In this document: in pieces, positions 1 to 10,250 of the stretch
Layout of the letters: each line of letters opens with the position of its first letter
Position numbering within the stretch: position 1 is the stretch's first letter
Origin: Chaetoderma sp. LZ-2023a
Taxonomy: Eukaryota; Mollusca; Caudofoveata; Chaetodermatida; Chaetodermatidae
DNA length: 64,000 bases
Reading direction: 5' to 3'
Assembly (NCBI GenBank): GCA_034401795.1
Contig: JAVVLW010002614.1
Coordinates: forward strand, 1-64,000
Made by a program: the position numbers and the translations under genes
The notes under the pieces: model-generated
The model's database searches: none
What the model was told of the DNA's origin: nothing
Seen by the model: the letters and a program-made list of their open reading frames with translations, nothing else

Positions 1-468
1 ATGATATGTGACATGAACACATTTGCTAAAATTTATTTTCTGCCCACCATTTCCCCCACCCCGGCCCCTGGGGGTGATATTAAAATTCCAATGTGTCATG
101 CACATCCCTGGCCATATGTGTAATCATACAGAGTTTCAAGTCTCTCTGAAATGGTCTAAGAGTTGCGTTACAATAGATTGGTGCAGACTTTTGATCCCGC
201 TCCCACCCTCAGTTTGACCCAAGATCAAAATAATTCCCTGTACTGTAGTCTACGCATCATTGTCTTGAAAATGATATGCGACATGACAAGCTTTGGAATT
301 TTTTTTTTTTTTTACCGCACATTTCCCACACCCAGGGTCGTACTCCTGGGGCCATGCCAAATTTCAAGTGTCATGCACATCCCTGCCATATGTGCAATCA
401 TACCCAAAGTTTCAAGTTTCTATCTGAAATCGTCTAGGAGGAGTTGCATTACAAGAGATAATTACTGA
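1..468 (+). repeat. two tandem-oriented copies of a dispersed repeat
   Basis: Positions 1-178 and about 262-468 are diverged copies of one sequence. Both carry ATGATATGYGACATGA near the start, then CATTTCCCMCACCC, GTGTCATGCACATCCCTG and GTTTCAAGT blocks, and end near GAGTTGCRTTACAA. The second copy has a T run at about 301-314. Short reading frames here (for example 163-468) have no domain and cross the copy junction, so I read this as non-coding repeat DNA. The family is not named from sequence. Confidence 0.7.
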
Positions 469-784
469 ACAAAACTGCACTTGCAAAACACATAAAAAAA
501 GTCCAAGTCCAAAACTGTGAAAAAAAGAGTTAAAATGGCGCAAAATTAAACCTATTGTTATGTAGATCACATCCCTGTATAGTATAGATCACCTCTGTAA
601 AGTTTCATTGCGATTGGATGAGCCAGTGTTGAAAAATAAGTTGATTAAAAAAATGTATCCAAAACTGCACATATGATGGACGCCGCCGCCGCCGCCAACG
701 CCGCCGCCGCCGCCAACGCCGCCGCCACCACCGGAATTAGTGATCCCTATGTCTCGCCTTCTGCTTTGCAGACGAGACAAAAAC
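469..784 (+). repeat. dispersed repeat family C1 with GCC-rich tract
   Basis: Shares blocks with 14085-14325 and partly with 13500-13625: AAAACTGTGAAAAA, a CATCCCTGTATAGTATAGA block, then GTTTCATTG and GTTGAAARATAAGTTGATT. It ends with a small imperfect hairpin, TCTCGCCTTCTGCTTTGCAG followed by ACGAGACAAAAA. A (GCC)n/(GCCAAC)n tract at about 680-732 is inside this copy, at a place where the 14-kb copy has only a short GC-rich stretch. On the minus strand this tract produces a glycine-rich reading frame (589-795), which is a composition artefact. Confidence 0.65.
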
Positions 785-949
785 GGCTTCTGCAATGGTC
801 TTGAGAAATTTTCATTTGCATACCAAGATAACCGAGCCAGTTATTCCAGTGGTAAATTTTCAAAAATAGTCTTCTCTTGGTCAGCAAATGGGCATTTTCT
901 ATGAGAAAATTGAAGTTTTCTTGAACAAATTCGCGGGTTAAAGGGTTAA
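781..949 (+). mobile_element. TTAA MITE family A, internally deleted
   Basis: Matches the family A consensus seen across the window: CCAGTGGTAAATTTTCAAAA, then TAGTCTTCTCTTGGTC, a GCAAATGGRCATTTTCTATG block, and an end in AAAGGGTTAA. The left arm is mostly deleted, so CATACCAAG runs straight into ATAACCGAGCC at the dyad centre. Confidence 0.7.
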
Positions 950-1425
950 GATGCCTAGATTATTCTGCTATTTTGCAGTCAAAGACAAAGTAGCATGCAT
1001 ATGATGGAGTGTGCCTGAGGAGTCCTGCATTCCCTTGGCAAGTTTCACATGCATTTATATGAGGACATGCACTAAGTTACAGCAATGGACCTCTTAAGAC
1101 CTGACCAAGGAGAAACTGCAAGGTAAGCTTGAAGTGATGAATTCTTCAGTATATCTAAACACACAGAAATGGAGGCCTGGTCAGGTACAAGGAGATATGA
1201 TTGGACATGTTTCAGGATAAGAAGTTGTTGGTTTGATTGGTGTCTATCGAGTCCCTTATTCCAGGTCCCATTCATGCCGTATCTAGGCTGGTTTTATTTC
1301 AGTCTATTATTGCTATGTTCCCCAGCTTTTACACTGGTACCCATTTATACTCCTGGATGGAGCGCGGAAAGGCGCAAAGGAGATTGCCCATGTTTCCAAC
1401 GATGGTGAGAGTGCACAGGTCATGC
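950..1425. other. no recognisable gene or repeat
   Basis: About 475 bases with mixed composition. Short overlapping frames occur on both strands (1072-1275 minus, 1169-1408 plus), without domains, splice-site support or similarity that I recognise. I see nothing else here. Confidence 0.5.
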
Positions 1426-1427
1426 GC

Positions 1428-2345
1428 AAACCTTTCAGGCCAGGTGATCTTACCCTATCACTCAATGGCTTGATTATCAACCAAGGACCTTTCAAGCCAG
1501 GTGAGCTTACCCTATCAATCAATAGCTTGATTATCAACCAAGAACCTTTCAGGCCAGGTGATCTTACCCTATCAATCAATAGCTTGATTATCAACCAAGG
1601 ACCTTTCAAGCCAGGTGATCTTACCCTATCAATCAATAGCTTGATTATTAACCAAGAACCTTTCAAGCCAGGTGATCTTACCCTATCAATCGATAGCTTG
1701 ATTATCAACCAAGGACCTTTCAAGCCAGGTGATCTTACCCTATCAATCAATAGCTTGATTATCAACCAAGAACCTTTCAGGCCAGGTGATCTTACCCTAT
1801 CAATCAATAGCTTGATTATCAACCAAGGACCTTTCAAGCCAGGTGATCTTACCCTATCAATCAATAGCTTGATTATTAACCAAGAACCTTTCAGGCCAGG
1901 TGATCCTACCCTATCAATCAATAGCTTGATTATCGACCAAGAACCTTTCAGGCCAGGTGATCTTACCCTATCAATCAATAGTTTGATTATTGACCAAGGA
2001 CCTTTCAGGCCAGGTGATCTTACCCTATCAATCAATAGCTTGATTATCGACCAAGAACCTTTCAAGCCAGGTGATCTTACCCTATCAATCCATAGCTTGA
2101 TTATCGACCAAGGACCTTTCAGGCCAGGTGATCTTACCCTATCAATCAATAGCTTGATTATCGAGCAAGAACCTTTCAGGCCAGGTGATCTTACCGTATC
2201 AATCAATAGCTTGATTATCGCCCAAGGACCTTTCTCGCCAGGTGATCTTACCCTATCAATCAATAGCTTGATTATCGACCAAGGACCGTTCAGGCCAGGT
2301 GATCTTACCCTATCAATCAATAGCTTGATCATCGACCAAGGATTT
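1428..2345. repeat. 57-bp minisatellite, 16 copies, open on both strands
   Basis: The unit starts ACCTTTCAGGCCAGGTGATC and contains CTATCAATCAATAGCTTGAT. Because 57 is 3 x 19, one frame per strand stays open throughout: 320 codons on plus (1422-2384, repeat core PGDLTLSINSLI) and 346 on minus (2353-1313, repeat core SPGLKGPW). In the left half the units alternate between AAGG and AAGA at the boundary, suggesting a 114-bp dimer. There is no signal peptide, no domain, and no reason to prefer either strand, so I call it a non-coding array. Its right edge abuts half of a family A MITE. Confidence 0.9.
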
Positions 2346-2440
2346 ATATTCATTGGTAAATGTTCAATAATAGACTTTTCTTGATATGCAAATAGACATC
2401 TTTAAAGATGACCGCAGAAGTCATTTTTGATTGACCATCA
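2345..2440 (+). mobile_element. family A MITE, right arm only
   Basis: ATTGGTAAATGTTCAATAAT, AGACTTTTCTTGATATGCAA and ATAGACAT correspond to the right arm of family A. It starts where the 57-bp array stops; the left arm is absent. Confidence 0.55.
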
Positions 2441-2469
2441 GAAACACTTTATCTATCACATGCCATAAA

Positions 2470-2632
2470 CAACAAATTCTTTATGTAGCGAATATTCTGT
2501 TGAATACATGTATTTTGAATGTAATTTGACTGGGAGCTGTAGCAACCAATTCCAGTCAAATTACTTTCAAAACAGCTTTCCTGATGTGAATAGGTGTCTT
2601 GAAATTCCAACACTGGCATTTGAAGGGTTAAG
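2470..2632 (+). mobile_element. TTAA MITE family B copy
   Basis: Contains AATATTCTGTTGAATA, then AATTTGACTGGGAGCTGT on the left arm and CCAGTCAAATTACTTTCAAA on the right arm, followed by a GAAGGGTTAA end. The central hairpin is shortened compared with the copies at 13.8 and 28.5 kb. Confidence 0.65.
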
Positions 2633-2639
2633 ATAGTTA

Positions 2640-2868
2640 ACAAAATTTCAAATTTGAAATTTTCTTCTCAGTGCATGTTAATTTGTAGACCAAGATAAGA
2701 ATGTTTTTTGAAAATTCACTGATTTGTTTTTTTGAAAATTTACTCAACTTATCGAGTCAGTCAATCCAGTGGTAAATTTTCAAAAATATTCTTATCTTGG
2801 CCTGACAAATGGACATTCCTTGAGAGCACTGTGGAGGCTGGTTTTACTAGCATGACCAGCAAAAGGTA
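2640..2868 (+). mobile_element. TTAA MITE family A, diverged copy
   Basis: Left arm with TTGTAGACCAAGATAAGA and a damaged GAAAATTYAC region, centre TTATCGAGTCAGTCAATCCA, right arm CCAGTGGTAAATTTTCAAAA followed by CTTATCTTGGCCTG. It sits directly against the next family A copy. Confidence 0.65.
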
Positions 2869-3100
2869 AACCCTTTAAAACTCAAGTTGGTTAAAAACGG
2901 CTTCTGCAGTGGTCTAGGGAAATGGCTATTTGCAGACCAAGAGAATTTTTGAAATTTTACCACTGGAATGACTGCCTTGATAACCGAGCCAGTCATTCCA
3001 GTGGTAAAAGTACAAAAATACTCTTCTCTTGGTCTGCAAATGGACATTTTCTATGAGAAATTAAAATTTTCTTGACAAAATTTGAGGCTTAAAGGGTTAA
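2867..3100 (+). mobile_element. TTAA MITE family A, near-complete copy
   Basis: Begins TAAACCCTTTAAAACTCAAG and ends CTTAAAGGGTTAA. The arms pair through ACCACTGGAATGACTG on the left and GAGCCAGTCATTCCAGTGGT on the right. This copy helps to define the family: about 230 bp, fold-back, CCC/GGG termini next to TTAA. Confidence 0.75.
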
Positions 3101-3611
3101 GCGGTGTTAGTCTTATATATATATATATATATATAAATTCATTAAAAAAATTTAATCAAAACCAACTTCACCATCACAATATATTTTGATGACACTAAGA
3201 GTTATGACAACTTCCGAATAAAGCAAATATCCTTCATTTTTCACAAAATCTATAACCACACAAGCGCAATGAATAAGTCGGTATGTGTGTGTGCTGAACA
3301 TAGCTCTAGGCCAGTCTAAGATAACCATGTGACCATGTGTACAGGATTCAGTCTTCAAGTTCTCAATATACCAAACGTGACAGGTCTTGAATAATTTGTG
3401 AACACCTCTGTTTTCTAATTCAATTTTCTCACTGGATCAATGCATCAGCATCTATTGCATAGATACGGTGTCGCGAAGCAGCAGTCAGGAGATGCCATGG
3501 TACAGTTCTTAGGATAGCGAAAATTCTAATACGCTAAATTATAGCCTTGCCATGCGCCCACGCTGGACGCGGTCTGTGAGGGATCAGTGAGTTGCGCTTG
3601 ATATCCCCAGA
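3101..3611. other. unassigned sequence with (TA)n
   Basis: A (TA)n microsatellite lies at about 3115-3136. The remaining 470 bases show no repeat family that I recognise and no coding potential beyond a 68-codon minus-strand frame at 3358-3152. Confidence 0.5.
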
Positions 3612-5728
3612 ATCTGTGACATTACTAGGAGTTGGGAGTACTTCTACTCCTGCTAACATTATTAGGGGTTGAGAGTACTTCTACTCCTGCTGACATTATT
3701 AGGGGTTGGGAGTACTTCTACACCTGCTGACATTATTAGGGGTTGGGCATACTTCTGCTCCTGCTGACATTATTAGGGATTGGCAGTACTTCTACTCCTG
3801 CTGACATTATTAGGGGTTGGACATACTTCTACTCCTGCTGACATTATTAGGGGTTGGGCATACTTCTATTCCTGCTGACATTATTAGGGGTTGGGCATAC
3901 TTCTACTCCTGCTAACATTATTAGGGATTGGGCATACTTCTATTCCTGCTGACATTATTAGGGGTTGGGAGTACTTCTACTCCTGCTGACATTATTAGGG
4001 GTTGGCATACTTCTACTCCTGCTGACATTATTAGGGGTTGAGCATACTTCTATTCATGCTGACATTATTAGGAGTTGGGAGTACTTCTATTCATGCTGAC
4101 ATTATTAGGGGTTGTGCATACTTCTATTCCAGCTAACATTATTAGGAGGTGGGCATACTTCTACTCCTGCTGACATTATTAGGGGTTGTGCATACTTCTA
4201 CTCCTGTTAACATTATTAGGGGGTGGGCATACATCTACTCCTGCTGACATTATTAAGGGTTGGGCATACTTCTATTCCTGCTGACATTATTAGGGGGTGG
4301 GCATACTTCTACTCCTGCTGACATTATTAGGGGTTGGGCATGCTTCTATTCATGCTGACATTATTAGGGGGTGGGCATACTTCTACTCCTGCTGACATTA
4401 TTAGGGGTTGGGCATACTTCTACTCCTGCTGACATTATTAGGGATTGGGCATACTTCTGCTTCTGCTGACATTATTAGGGGTTGGGCATACTTCTATTCC
4501 TGCTGACATTATTAGGGGTTGGGCATACTTCTATTCATGCTGACATTATTAGGGATTGGGCATACTTCTATTCCTGCTAACATTATTAGGGGTTGGGCAT
4601 ACTTCTACTCCTTCTGACATTATTAGGGTGTGTGCATACTTCTATTCCTGCTGACATTATTAGGGGTTGGGCATACTTCTATTCCTGCTGACATTATTAG
4701 GGGGTGGGCATACTTCTACTCCTGCTGACATTATTAGGGATTGGGCATACTTCTATTCCTGCTAACATTATTAGGGGTTGGGCATACTTCTACTCCTGCT
4801 GACATTATTAGGGGTTGGCATACTTCTACTCCTGCTGACATTATTAGGGGTTGAGCATACTTCTATTCATGCTGACATTATTAGGAGTTGGGAGTACTTC
4901 TATTCATGCTGACATTATTAGGGGTTGTGCATACTTCTATTCCAGCTAACATTATTAGGAGGTGGGCATACTTCTACTCCTGCTGACATTATTAGGGGTT
5001 GTGCATACTTCTACTCCTGTTAACATTATTAGGGGGTGGGCATACATCTACTCCTGCTGACATTATTAAGGGTTGGGCATACTTCTATTCCTGCTGACAT
5101 TATTAGGGGGTGGGCATACTTCTACTCCTGCTGACATTATTAGGGGTTGGGCATGCTTCTATTCATGCTGACATTATTAGGGGGTGGGCATACTTCTACT
5201 CCTGCTGACATTATTAGGGGTTGGGCATACTTCTACTCCTGCTGACATTATTAGGGATTGGGCATACTTTTGCTTCTGCTGACATTATTAGGGGTTGGGC
5301 ATACTTCTATTCCTGCTGACATTATTAGGGGTTGGGCATACTTCTATTCATGCTGACATTATTAGGGATTGGGCATACTTCTATTCCTGCTAACATTATT
5401 AGGGGTTGGGCATACTTCTACTCCTTCTGACATTATTAGGGTGTGTGCATACTTCTATTCCTGCTGACATTATTAGGGGTTGGGCATACTTCTATTCCTG
5501 CTGACATTATTAGGGGGTGGGCATACTTCTACTCCTGCTGACATTATTAGGGATTGGGCATACTTCTATTCCTGCTAACATTATTAGGGGTTGGGCATAC
5601 TTCTATTCATGCTGACATTATTAGGGGTTGGACATACTTCTACTCCTGCTGACATTATTAGGGGTTGGGCATACTTCTACTCCTGCTGACATTATTAGGG
5701 GTTGGGTGTACTTCTATTCCTGCTGACA
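3612..5728. repeat. 37-bp minisatellite, about 57 copies
   Basis: Unit CTGACATTATTAGGGGTTGG followed by GCATACTTCTACTCCTG, 37 bp, with common TAC/TAT, CTG/ATG and GGGTT/GGGGT variants. The variant order from about 3996 recurs from about 4809, an 813-bp offset (22 units minus one base), so a block of 22 units was duplicated in tandem. One unit in each block has a one-base deletion (GGTTGGCATAC). There is no long open frame until the array's right edge. Confidence 0.92.
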
Positions 5729-6220
5729 ATATTATTTTGGTTGGACGGGACACATTGGGGGTGGGCTCTGGTGTTCCGGGAAGGGATGTTCACCGCCTGC
5801 AAATGTGGTGGGTCTGGGGGTTCTCTAACCCCCCCCCCCCCCCCCTACCACCCACCACCACCACCCCACACACCCATCACAAAATTTTGAAATCTGGATA
5901 CTCTCTTGGCTTCTTAATTTCTGGAAGTGAATATGAACTAAATCACATGCAGATGTCATTTTGTAGACCAAGAAGACTATTTTAAGGCTTTTTTTAGGCT
6001 TCACAACTGGAATGACTGGCAAAGTTATCGTGAGATTAAATACTGTCGGGTGGGTGGGGGGGGGATATGAATATAGGTATCCCCCTCAAGGTCATGATTG
6101 AGGGAGACATGTCTCCCCCACCCCCTACCCCTGATTCCAGCACCTATGATTGTGGGTAGATTGGCAATGAAAAGGGACATCGATTGCACTTTAAGGTTTG
6201 CAACGACCACCATGTGGCTG
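5729..6220. other. low-complexity C/CCA tract and MITE A fragment
   Basis: A C run followed by (CCA)n-like sequence occupies about 5829-5878. A family A left-arm fragment (GTAGACCAAGAAGACTATTT, then CAACTGGAATGACTGGC) is at about 5950-6020. A G-rich run is at about 6048-6064. The small reading frames at 5665-5985 come from the array edge and the proline-coding C tract. Confidence 0.55.
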
Positions 6221-6714
6221 ACCTGAGGTGTGAACGCAGGGTAGCCACCTTCCCAGCTCAGGACATTATCATCTAAGTTATCGCCTCCTCTCTCCTGCTA
6301 AATCATGGAATTGTTAATTTATGAAGCGAATGACTTATCTTTACTGATGATACCATTTATGGTACATTTATCATTGTGAAGGCTGCCTTGAGTATTGTGG
6401 TCAGGTTATGTCCATCCATCTGTTTGTCCGCAGCATTGGTCAGTGTAGTGATATTCAAGGAAAGCATTTATATTTACACCACATCCACCCTCCTCTTCTA
6501 TGAAATGGTTTCCCGTCTACATCCCACCCCTACTCCTCCATGTTCTCATCTACAGAATTCATCCACCATACTCATCTGCTAACAAATTATACAATCCGTC
6601 CAGGAAACTTTTCATAATTACACCTCCATCTCCATGATCCAGCACTTTTCTACCTATCTTTTGGATAACAATAATTTATGGTCAAATGAAACATGCAATG
6701 GCTTTATCCAGACA
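6221..6714. other. unassigned sequence
   Basis: About 490 bases with no repeat family, splice-flanked exon or RNA gene that I can support. A 68-codon plus-strand frame at 6376-6582 has no recognisable content. Confidence 0.45.
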
Positions 6715-6913
6715 GTAACCCTTTCACTGATGAATTCATGAATAAGTAAATTCTTTCTGATGCATATCATTTTCGGTTGCGTAATTTGAATTTAATATGA
6801 CAGGAAGCCGTTGCCGACTAAGGCAGCAACAGTTTCCAGTCATATTAATTTCAAAATATTCACCAGCCTTTCTGTATTATTGCCTTGAAAATGAACTATG
6901 GGGAACGGGTTAA
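6715..6913 (+). mobile_element. TTAA MITE family B copy
   Basis: Begins TAACCCTTTCACTGATGAAT and ends GGGAACGGGTTAAA. The arms pair around ACAGGAAGCCGTTGCCGACT and AAGGCAGCAACAGTTTCCAG. This full-length copy shows the CCC/GGG termini of family B. Confidence 0.7.
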
Positions 6914-7011
6914 AACAATAGACACATTCATTGTTTGTAATTATACATGATAGAAATAAATTGCGAAAACTAGATTGATCTACTTCCGAAAAAGTTGGTC
7001 CCGATCCCAGG

Positions 7012-8215
7012 ATGATTCATAATAAGGAAAAATTTGTTACCTCTCCGGGATGTAGAAATTGTTTGAGTGTAGCTTTCGTGACCATCTCGGTCACTTCTTC
7101 AGCACTAACTGACGGTCGCTGGCAACGTCACTCTGGTCAGTTCTTGTGGAGTCACGTGACCGCATGGACTGGTAGACTACTGGTATACGGTAGCCCTCGT
7201 CTCTGTTCATGGTTGGTTGTTGCTTGTAGATTTCTATGGCCTCTTTAACCTTCCGTTTGAATAAGTTGGTCTCAATGTTGATGACTGAGGCACTGCTGGC
7301 GGGGATGACTTGGCCAGTGGATTCTGTATGTTCGGCCACAGCTGAGTTGGAATTGATTTTAAGATGTTCTTTGACTCTGGTGCTGAGAGGCCTTTTGATT
7401 TCGCCTATGTATGTCCCCTCACATTGGTCACATTCGATCTTGCAGATGACGCCAGAGCGTTCATCTGTGGTCAGTTTATCTTTGGGTCTTACTAGTTGTG
7501 ATCTTAAGGTGTTGACGGCCTTGTGGTAGTTTTGGTGTGGTGTCTGCCAAGGTGTTCTGATAGGCCTTGGATGTACGGAAGTCTGACTAGTGGAAGTTTT
7601 TCAACATCTGGTGGTTTATTACGAGGTGGGGGAGGTGGTTTTCTCATCCACGAAGTGTAACCGTTAGCTAGGAGAGACCGTTGGATGTGATCATGTTCTT
7701 CTTTTTTGTCTGATGTTTCTGTGATGATGGAGTCTGCGCGGTGAAATAGAGTTCTGACGACTGACCTTTTGTGTTCCAAATGGTGATTAGAGTGAAAATT
7801 TAGATATTGATCTGTGTGTGTGTTTTTTCTGTACACGGTAAGTTTGGTGGTTCCGGAATCACTGACATGTACCAAGACGTCCAGGAAGGTAATCTGGCCA
7901 TCTTCTTTGACTTCGCTGGTGAATTGGATGCATTGGTCGATGCTGTTGAGGTGATCAGTGAAAGTTTGGATGTTGTAGAGGTGCAGGCACGTGAAAGTGT
8001 CATCCACATATCGGTACCAGAAATTTTGGGGGGGGGGGGGTCTGTGGCTGTGCTTGTTGCTCGAGGGATTCCATATAAAGGTTTGCGATCACTGGCGACA
8101 CTGAGGAGCCCATAGCTACTCAATGAATTTGGTGGTAGAAGTAGCCATTCTGAACGAAATATGTGGTATCTAACACGATCTTCAAAAGATTTGGACCTAG
8201 ACACCTCATTGAAAG
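7012..8215 (-). mobile_element. Penelope-like element fragment, 5'-truncated
   Basis: The minus strand carries the C-terminal part of a Penelope-like reverse transcriptase, a linker and a GIY-YIG endonuclease, in that order, as in canonical Penelope-like elements. About 80 bases of probable 3' untranslated sequence follow the stop at 7091. Homology begins near 8210, so the element is cut off upstream within the reverse transcriptase; the sequence beyond is a short 51-bp tandem repeat. The copy is decayed (one stop and two frame changes; see the pseudogene entry). Confidence 0.85.
7091..8210 (-). pseudogene. Penelope-like RT/GIY-YIG polyprotein, broken
   Basis: Reading leftwards: NLLKIVLDTTYFVQNGYFYH at the start, then a TGA at 8122-8120 where the family has the glycine of [17 protein letters not shown] follows, then a run of 13 G (8028-8040) that shifts frame. 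The catalytic box YRYVDDTF lies at 8016-7993 and ITFLDVLV further on. A second frame change near 7525 leads into [14 protein letters not shown], then the GIY-YIG core ICKIECDQCEGTYIGE, RVKEHL and a conserved-looking tail ending at 7091. In the intact family these domains copy RNA at a nicked target. This copy cannot encode the whole protein. The G-run shift could in principle be a sequencing error; the TGA is harder to explain that way. Confidence 0.85.
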
Positions 8216-8257
8216 ACCAGCCCAGCCTCTCGGCAACCCAGATTATCAGCCTCCAGT

Positions 8258-8390
8258 GTTAGGCTCAATGATCATGGGAGACTCTAATTAAGAGCTACCG
8301 CGGCCATTGTTAGGTTCAATGATCCTGGGAGGCTCTAATTAAGAGCTACCACGACCATTGTTAGGCTCAATGATCCTGGGTATGGCTTAC
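8258..8390. repeat. 51-bp tandem repeat, 2.5 copies
   Basis: GTTAGGYTCAATGATCMTGG begins at 8258, 8309 and 8360, with TCTAATTAAGAGCTACC between. It lies just upstream of the truncated end of the Penelope-like fragment. Confidence 0.85.
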
Positions 8391-8599
8391 ATCAGTGACG
8401 CAGTCAAATAAAGACTTAGATGATAAAATTGTCAAATTACTGAAAGCTTGCATGTTTACTCCCATCTTCCTATGCTAGATGCTAACCCCGCCCCGTACCT
8501 CCCCCATCCTCCAACCACACAAACCCCCCCCCCCCAACCAGCCTCGAGGAAATACCATGAACCATGCTTGATTTATCCATTGCAGACGAGAAACCACAA

Positions 8600-8735
8600 C
8601 CTTTTATGACATAACAAATATTCTGTTTAATATTTTGAAACAAATTGACAGGCAGCAACAGGTTCCAGTCAAATTAGTTTCAGAATATTCAACAGCATTC
8701 CTCTATCAGGTCTATAGTTGTCTTCAAATTGACTC
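8600..8735 (+). mobile_element. TTAA MITE family B, shortened hairpin
   Basis: AAATATTCTGTTTAATATTT and GAAACAAATTGACAGGCAGC form the left side; CAACAGGTTCCAGTCAAATT and AGTTTCAGAATATTCAACAG form the right side. The middle of the hairpin is missing. Confidence 0.65.
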
Positions 8736-9430
8736 ATAAGATAAGCCCCCTCCCACCACCCCTCCCATCCCCACCCCTTTGCGGCATGCCATCAGAGATG
8801 TTTGAAGCAAGATTAACTACATGTCAACTACTGGTAATGGAGTCAACCCTAGAGGGAAATAAAATGTCCTGCCTCAAACAGTTTCGGGAAGAGAAATGTC
8901 TCGTTTCCGTGGAAACAGTTTTACTGTATTTTTACTACTGAATAGTTTGTCTGGTAATAAAGATTGCAGAAACTTACAAGGACTGTTTTTTCTAACATTG
9001 GGTTTAACAGGTGATGGGGGCTAATCAATTGCACCACGGCAACCATCTGCTCATATATTCTCTTCACAGACACTACTTTTTATCACATGTCACTGATGAT
9101 GGTGTCCTTGAACTAACACATTTAGCTTTTAGTTGCGGCTCACAATTCGTATAACTTTGTCTGTCTGTGCCTGCGTGCGTGTCTGACAGGCCAGCCTGCG
9201 TGCTTGTTAATGTGTGCGTACATGCGTGTCTGTCTGTCGCTCTGTCTGCCTGCCTGCCCGCACCCACCCATCCGCTCCATCAGTCTGCCTGCCTGTCTGT
9301 CTGTCTGTGCTTTAAAGAGCTAAGTGACATGATTAGATATCTGATAACTAATTGTTGTGAAGATGGTGTTCTCATTGTTCCGAATCACTGACCAGATGAA
9401 GAATTTTGATGTCACAAGATACTGGCTCAT
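8736..9430. other. unassigned, with cryptic (CTGT/CTGC)n tract
   Basis: A pyrimidine-rich CTGTCTGCCTGC-like tract runs from about 9160 to 9310. It gives rise to small cysteine-rich frames on both strands (9167-9391, 9267-9073), which I do not accept as genes. No other structure was recognised. Confidence 0.5.
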
Positions 9431-9660
9431 TAACAGTTTAATGGTCAAGTCGGCCAAAACTGATGATCCTCTGCAGTAGTCTTTAGGAATGTCCATTTGT
9501 AGGCCAAGTACAGACTATTTTTGAGAATGTACTATTGGAATAGCTGGATGGAGCCATGCCAGTCATTAAAGGGGTACAATTCTTCTCGTGTGCTGCACAT
9601 GGACAGTCACGAGGATAAAATGTGCACTTTATTGACCAATTATGATGATTTCCTCTTTAA
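9430..9660 (+). mobile_element. TTAA MITE family A, degraded
   Basis: Keeps GGTCAAGTCGGCCAAAACTG, GGAATGTCCATTTGTAGGCC and part of the centre; the right arm is strongly changed. It ends at a TTAA shared with the next element. Confidence 0.55.
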
Positions 9661-9921
9661 CCCGTAGCACTCTGATGTCAAAATTTTTAATTTTCAAATT
9701 AAATTAAAAGATGAACTGGTATACATTTTTCTACAAATTTGGTGGAAGATGGTGCTGTCGTAGAGGTGCTGTCGTAGAGGTGCTGTCGTAGAGGTGCTGT
9801 CATAGAGGTGCTGTCGTAGACTGCAACATAGTCCACCAAAATTGTTGAAAAATGCACACCAGTTTTTCTTCTATTGACACAGGAAAAGATAGAATATGGG
9901 CATCAGTGTGGTATGGGTTAA
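9657..9921 (+). mobile_element. TTAA MITE family D with 14-bp repeat at its centre
   Basis: Begins TTAACCCGTAGCACTCTGAT and ends with a block equivalent to CATCAGTGTGGTATGGGTTA. The arms contain ACAAATTTGGTGGAAGATGG and CCACCAAAATTGTTGAAAAA. Between them, GTCGTAGAGGTGCT is repeated about six times (about 9753-9825), at the place where other family D copies have only a short hairpin loop. Confidence 0.75.
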
Positions 9922-10139
9922 TGGTAAATACAGGCAAGAACTGACCGCTGCAATGTCCATTTACAGGTCCAGATTGTTTTTGAAATTTTACCACTAGAAA
10001 TCACTGGCTCGATGAATGCGCTAGTAATTCCAGCAGTACATATTTTTACAATAATCTTTTGTCCAGCAAATGGATATTTTTTATGGAAATTTTTTAATTT
10101 TCTTGACACAATTTTACAATTAAAGGGCTAAAGGGTTAA
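9918..10139 (+). mobile_element. TTAA MITE family A, back to back with family D
   Basis: Starts at the same TTAA that ends the preceding family D copy and finishes AAAGGGTTAA. The arms ATTTTACCACTAGAAATCAC and AGTAATTCCAGCAGTACA are imperfectly paired. Confidence 0.7.
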
Positions 10140-10250
10140 TGCGCCACAATTTTCCCGTCAAAATCAACGTCTTTAGGGCGGATAAAATACAACTTGTTCA
10201 TGAATATTATATGCAGCAAAACATGTGATGTATGGATTATGTCCCCTTAC

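Noticed and set aside
589-795. Glycine-rich minus-strand frame
   Set aside because: It is produced by a GCC trinucleotide tract inside a dispersed repeat.
10173-10250. Extension of the exon frame to its stop at 10173
   Set aside because: GTAAGG at 10250 is a strong donor exactly after the conserved segment; the codons beyond it look intronic.
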